Assembly: GCA_030535395.1 (NCBI GenBank)
Contig: JAUNLK010000001.1
Coordinates: 62,001 to 126,000 of the forward strand
DNA length: 64,000 nucleotides
Source: Tissierellia bacterium
Lineage (GTDB): Bacteria; Bacillota; Clostridia; Tissierellales; Peptoniphilaceae
Direction: 5' to 3'
In this document: in pieces, positions 59,495 to 64,000 of the stretch
How positions within the stretch are numbered: position 1 is the first letter of the stretch
Layout of the letters: each line of letters begins with the position of its first letter
Notes under the pieces: model-generated
Database searches by the model: none
What the model was told of the DNA's origin: nothing
The model's input: only the letters and a program-made list of their open reading frames with translations
Made by a program: the position numbers and the translations under genes

Positions 59495-61162
59495 CTAAAA
59501 CAGTCCAGTTATCGCTCCTTCACTATCTATATCCATGTGATTGGCCGCCGGCACCTTGGGCAGTCCCGGCATGGTCATAATCTCTCCAGTTTTCACCACC
59601 ACAAAGCCCGCGCCATTGGAGAGATAGAGCTCTCTCACGTGGAGGGTGTGGTCTTCAGGGGCACCCAGGAGGGTGGGATCGTCGGAAAAGGACATCTGGG
59701 TCTTGGCCACACAGACGGGGAATTCGTGGCCGTGGTCCTTGACAATGGTCTCCAGCTGCTTGGCAGCTTGAGGGCTCCACTCCACATCTTTGGCGTGGTA
59801 GATCTCTTGGGCGAGGCACTGGATCTTCTCCTCAATGCTGTCCTCAAGTGGGTAGATGGGGGCAAAGTTTCCGGGCTCTTCGCAGAGTTCCACCACCATT
59901 TCCGCCAGCTCCAGGGCCCCCTCTCCCCCCTTGGCCCAAACTTCCGAGAGGGCAATGGGTACGCCCAGGGAGTCACAGAGCGCTCTCAAGGTGCTCAGCT
60001 CCGCCTCGGTGTCCGTGGGGAAGCGGTTGATGGCCACGCAGACGGGAACGCCGTATTTTCTCATGTTCTCCACATGTCGCTCCAGGTTTTTAAAGCCGTC
60101 CTTGAGGGCCTGGATGTTCTCCTCTCCCAGATCCTCCTTCTTTTGATAGCCATTGTACTTCAGGGCCCGCACCGTGGCCACCACGACAATGCAGTCGGGG
60201 GCAAAGCCGCCGGCTCGAGTGGCAATGTCCAGGAATTTCTCGGCCCCTAGGTCCGCACCGAAGCCCGCCTCAGTGACAGCGTAGTCCGAGAGGTGGAGGG
60301 CCGCCCGGGTGGCGATGATGGAGTTACAGCCGTGGGCAATATTGGCGAAGGGCCCCCCGTGGATGATGGCGGGGGTGTTTTCCGTGGTTTGAACCAAGTT
60401 GGGGAGAATGGCATCCTTGAGGAGCATGGCCACTGCCCCCTCCACCCCCAGGTCCCGGACGTAGACGGGCTCTTTTTGGGTGTTGAGGCCCACTTGAATC
60501 CGGGCCACCCGCTCCTTTAAGTCGGCGGCATCCTCAGAGAGGCAGAGGATGGCCATAATTTCCGATGCCACGGTGATGTCAAAGCCGTCTGAGCGCATGA
60601 CCCCATTGACCTTGCTACCCATGCCCACCACAACTTCCCTGAGGGCCCGGTCGTTCATGTCCAAAACCCGCTTGAAGGTAATGGACTTGGGGTCTATGGA
60701 GAGATCATTGCCCTGGTGGAGATGATTGTCCACGGCGGCACTGATTAAGTTGTTGGCGCTGGTGATGGCGTGGAAGTCCCCGGTGAAGTGGAGATTGATG
60801 TCCTCCATGGGGAGCACCTGGGCGTAGCCTCCCCCGGCGGCGCCCCCCTTGATGCCAAAGACGGGGCCCAGACTGGGCTCCCTCAGGGTGGCAATGGCGG
60901 AGTGGCCCAGCCGCTCCAGGCCCATGGAGAGGCCAATATTGGTGGTGGTCTTCCCCTCTCCTGCGGGGGTGGGATTGATGGCGGTCACCAGGACCAGTTT
61001 TCCCCGCTCCTTTTCCTCCGCCCGGTCCAGGGCCTCCTTGGTGATCTTGGCCATTTTGTGACCATAGGGAATGAGGTCCTCATAGGACAGGCCTATGGAC
61101 TCGCCGATCTCTTGAATGGGCTTGAGTTCTATTTCTCTTGCGATTTCTACATCTGTCTTCAT
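59495..61162 (-). CDS. fhs: Formate--tetrahydrofolate ligase
   Basis: Makes 10-formyl-tetrahydrofolate from formate, THF and ATP, supplying purine synthesis and fmt. It has 555 residues, full length, with NPTPAGEGKTTTNIGLSMG (62-80), EPSLGPVFGIKGGAAGGGYAQV (95-116, in pieces), and a conserved C-terminal AGFVVVKTGEIMTMPGLPK. The ATG overlaps the purE stop as ATGA, which ties it to purine synthesis. Typical for anaerobes using formate as one-carbon source. Confidence 0.97.
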   Translation of the reverse strand: MKTDVEIAREIELKPIQEIGESIGLSYEDLIPYGHKMAKITKEALDRAEEKERGKLVLVTAINPTPAGEGKTTTNIGLSMGLERLGHSAIATLREPSLGPVFGIKGGAAGGGYAQVLPMEDINLHFTGDFHAITSANNLISAAVDNHLHQGNDLSIDPKSITFKRVLDMNDRALREVVVGMGSKVNGVMRSDGFDITVASEIMAILCLSEDAADLKERVARIQVGLNTQKEPVYVRDLGVEGAVAMLLKDAILPNLVQTTENTPAIIHGGPFANIAHGCNSIIATRAALHLSDYAVTEAGFGADLGAEKFLDIATRAGGFAPDCIVVVATVRALKYNGYQKKEDLGEENIQALKDGFKNLERHVENMRKYGVPVCVAINRFPTDTEAELSTLRALCDSLGVPIALSEVWAKGGEGALELAEMVVELCEEPGNFAPIYPLEDSIEEKIQCLAQEIYHAKDVEWSPQAAKQLETIVKDHGHEFPVCVAKTQMSFSDDPTLLGAPEDHTLHVRELYLSNGAGFVVVKTGEIMTMPGLPKVPAANHMDIDSEGAITGLF

Positions 61163-61656
61163 AGTTTTTCCCTCACAGCTTCTTCCAATTGCTCGTTCAT
61201 TCCCCGAACATCCTCAGCGAGGCCCCTCTTGAAGTCCTTGAGTTTTTGAGCCAGAGCTTCATCCCCAGTGGCCAAAATTTGGGTGGCCAAAATTGCCGCA
61301 TTTTTGCCACCATTCACTGCCACGGTGGCCACGGGAACCCCGGAGGGCATTTGAACTGTGGACAGCAGGGAGTCCATGCCCCCACCAAAGGAGGACTTGG
61401 CGGGAATGCCAATGACGGGCTTGGTGGTGTGTCCGGCAATGACCCCGGCCAAGTGGGCCGCCTTTCCGGCAATGCCAATGAACACCTGGACCCCCGCCTC
61501 CTCCATCTCATCGATGTACGCCAGGGCCCCCTCCAGACTCCTGTGGGCACTGAAAACCTTCATGTCCCAGGCCACACCAAAGGCCTCCAATTGACGCGCT
61601 ACTTCCAGTCCTATTTCGTGGTCGCTAAAGCTTCCCATAATAATCGCTACTTGCAC
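61159..61656 (-). CDS. purE: N5-carboxyaminoimidazole ribonucleotide mutase
   Basis: Purine synthesis enzyme. It has 165 residues from GTG 61656, which has AGGAGGT 5 bases upstream; an open frame 19 codons longer crosses the promoter. VAIIMGSFSDHEIG (3-16) and VFSAHRSLEGAL (about 38-49) contain the active-site His and Ser/Asp, and PSGVPVATVAVN is typical. The SAHRTP of most members is SAHRSL. No other pur gene is adjacent; guaB is next upstream but separated by terminator and promoter. Confidence 0.93.
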   Translation of the reverse strand: MQVAIIMGSFSDHEIGLEVARQLEAFGVAWDMKVFSAHRSLEGALAYIDEMEEAGVQVFIGIAGKAAHLAGVIAGHTTKPVIGIPAKSSFGGGMDSLLSTVQMPSGVPVATVAVNGGKNAAILATQILATGDEALAQKLKDFKRGLAEDVRGMNEQLEEAVREKL

Positions 61657-61684
61657 AGGCACCTCCTTAGTACTATACAACAAA

Positions 61685-61713
61685 AGTGTAGCAACGAGGT
61701 AATTTGCTGTCAA
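61685..61713 (-). promoter_or_regulatory. Promoter of purE-fhs-yerC
   Basis: Perfect TTGACA (61708-61713), 17 bases, and TACACT (61685-61690) on the minus strand, giving a leader of about 20 bases. Confidence 0.82.
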
Positions 61714-61732
61714 GGTAACTCAGGAAAACAAT

Positions 61733-61757
61733 AAAAAATCGCCTCCCAAAGAGGCGA
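61733..61757 (-). terminator. Intrinsic terminator of guaB
   Basis: A 7-bp stem (61739-61745 with 61751-61757), five-base loop and six T on the minus strand, directly after guaB. Confidence 0.9.
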
Positions 61758-61766
61758 CTCTTATAC

Positions 61767-63257
<1,491 letters not shown>

Positions 63258-63308
63258 TCACGGTTTCCCAAGGGAAAACTCCATACCATATTGAAAATTG
63301 ATTTTCCT

Positions 63309-63337
63309 ATCCTAACACAAAGCTCCGGGAGACTCAA
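63309..63337 (-). promoter_or_regulatory. Promoter of guaB
   Basis: TTGAGT (63332-63337), 17 bases, and TAGGAT (63309-63314), four matches in each box. The leader of about 80 bases is AT-rich at first, then GC-rich with short inverted repeats (GGAAAA / TTTTCC and a TTCCC-TTGGGAA hairpin). Confidence 0.6.
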
Positions 63338-64000
63338 GGAGTCCCTGGGTCAATTTTATTGGGCTCCACCGACTCCACAGTGACCCCAGAGGGGGCGTGG
63401 ACCTCAATGGTGCCGTCGCCCTTGAGCATAATCTGAAGATCTTGGTTGTTGAGGCTCTCCAAAACCCCCGTCTCCCCGGTCAATTTCAGTTGCAGCCGCT
63501 GGGGCATCTGCCTGGGAATTTCCTCCAGCTCTCCCCCATTTTCCCCAAGGACCCGATCCACTGGGAGGCTGTGGTTTTTGGTGACGATTCTCTGGGGTTC
63601 GTAGCGGACGATGAAAGTCTCCTGATTGTTCACCATTCGAGTCCCCTCGGGGAGGACCAGGGTGGCAGTGGCTCCCAGATTTTCCACCAGCTCCTGGGTG
63701 TTAATGGGCTGAGTCTCAATGGATTTTACCCCGTCTATATTTCCCCCGTCCCCGGTGATGATGACGGAACTGGGATTTACAGTGATGCGATTGGTCTGGA
63801 GATCCTCCCGATTGGGATCATCCAAGACCACCTCAATGGGCACGGTCTTGGTCTTGTACACGGCCACTTGGACCTCCGCCGTGCCGGGCTCAATGACCAC
63901 ATTGTTCACGGGCTTGAGGTCGCTGTCCAGGGCCTGGATGGGGGCATTGACAATACTGGTGACGGTCTTCTCTCCAATATTCACATTGGCCACCACCACC
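63334..64000 (-). CDS. YbbR-domain protein, C-terminal part (CdaR-like; gene runs off the window)
   Basis: Only the last 222 residues are present. They consist of repeated YbbR modules: short beta strands with the pattern V-x-I-x-P-x-x-V-x-V-x-G seen at VIEPGTAEVQV (near 34-44) and VNPSSVIITG (near 75-84). CdaR-type YbbR proteins are membrane-anchored regulators of the c-di-AMP cyclase CdaA and are usually followed by glmM; here guaB follows. The N-terminal membrane anchor would be outside. The product name rests on repeat pattern only, so CdaR is likely but not proven. Confidence 0.75.
   Translation of the reverse strand, partial: VVVANVNIGEKTVTSIVNAPIQALDSDLKPVNNVVIEPGTAEVQVAVYKTKTVPIEVVLDDPNREDLQTNRITVNPSSVIITGDGGNIDGVKSIETQPINTQELVENLGATATLVLPEGTRMVNNQETFIVRYEPQRIVTKNHSLPVDRVLGENGGELEEIPRQMPQRLQLKLTGETGVLESLNNQDLQIMLKGDGTIEVHAPSGVTVESVEPNKIDPGTP

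Overview
This window is the housekeeping core of a Gram-positive (Bacillota) chromosome. The evidence is gene content and order: a Gram-positive polC, the blocks frr-uppS-cdsA-rseP-ispG-polC-rimP-nusA-ylxR-infB-rbfA-nrnA-truB-ribF-rpsO-pnp and gmk-rpoZ-coaBC-priA-def-fmt-yugP-rsmB-rlmN-stp-prkC-rsgA-rpe-thiN, GGAGG-type ribosome binding sites almost everywhere, and TTGACA/TATAAT promoters with 17-base spacing. Base composition is moderately GC-rich by eye, with strong use of GAG, CTC, CCC and GGG. An anaerobic clostridial or Tissierellia-like (Peptoniphilaceae-like) host is my best guess, from gene order and from fhs, ackA and the sulfur genes. It was not tested.

Layout, with most genes on the minus strand and so read from high to low coordinates. 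64.0-61.7 kb: end of a YbbR/CdaR-like gene, then guaB. 61.7-59.2 kb: purE-fhs-yerC. 59.1-57.4 kb: rqcH on the plus strand, divergent from gmk. 57.2-43.4 kb: one long tightly overlapped run from gmk to thiN (nucleotide and CoA synthesis, replication restart, formyl-Met processing, rRNA modification, the PrkC/Stp pair, ribosome assembly). 43.4-37.7 kb: an accessory stretch splitting the thiN / rpmB junction that is contiguous in Bacillus-type genomes. It holds a YeeE/YedE sulfur transporter, a CoA-disulfide/persulfide reductase with a rhodanese domain, two phage-type repressors, and over 1.2 kb of structured non-coding DNA. 37.6-28.5 kb: rpmB (plus), asp23-fakA-recG-rsmD-coaD-coiled-coil gene, tmcAL (plus), ackA, and DUF177-rpmF. 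28.5-27.3 kb: an M29 aminopeptidase (plus). 27.1-1 kb: rpsB, tsf-pyrH-frr, uppS to polC, rimP to ribF, rpsO, pnp-dut, then ftsK-rimO-pgsA-cinA-recA.

The genes mostly serve one purpose: growth-linked information processing (translation, RNA decay, replication, envelope lipid supply) organised as long operons. Several intrinsic terminators sit directly in front of the next ribosome binding site (rpsO|pnp, polC|rimP, frr|uppS, coaBC|priA). They look like partial terminators setting relative expression, because no room is left for a promoter. Twelve to fourteen genes start with GTG or TTG, supported by the position of the Shine-Dalgarno sequence.

The most unusual part is 37.7-43.4 kb. The yedE-cdr pair should import reduced sulfur (thiosulfate-like) and process persulfide or CoA-disulfide. 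It carries a 488-base leader made of consecutive long hairpins. Upstream lies a 111-base element closed by a perfect 8-bp stem, whose predicted start point from a TTGACA-17-GAAAAT promoter falls on the first base of that stem. I recognise no known riboswitch there. No tRNA, rRNA, CRISPR array, transposase or integrase was seen.
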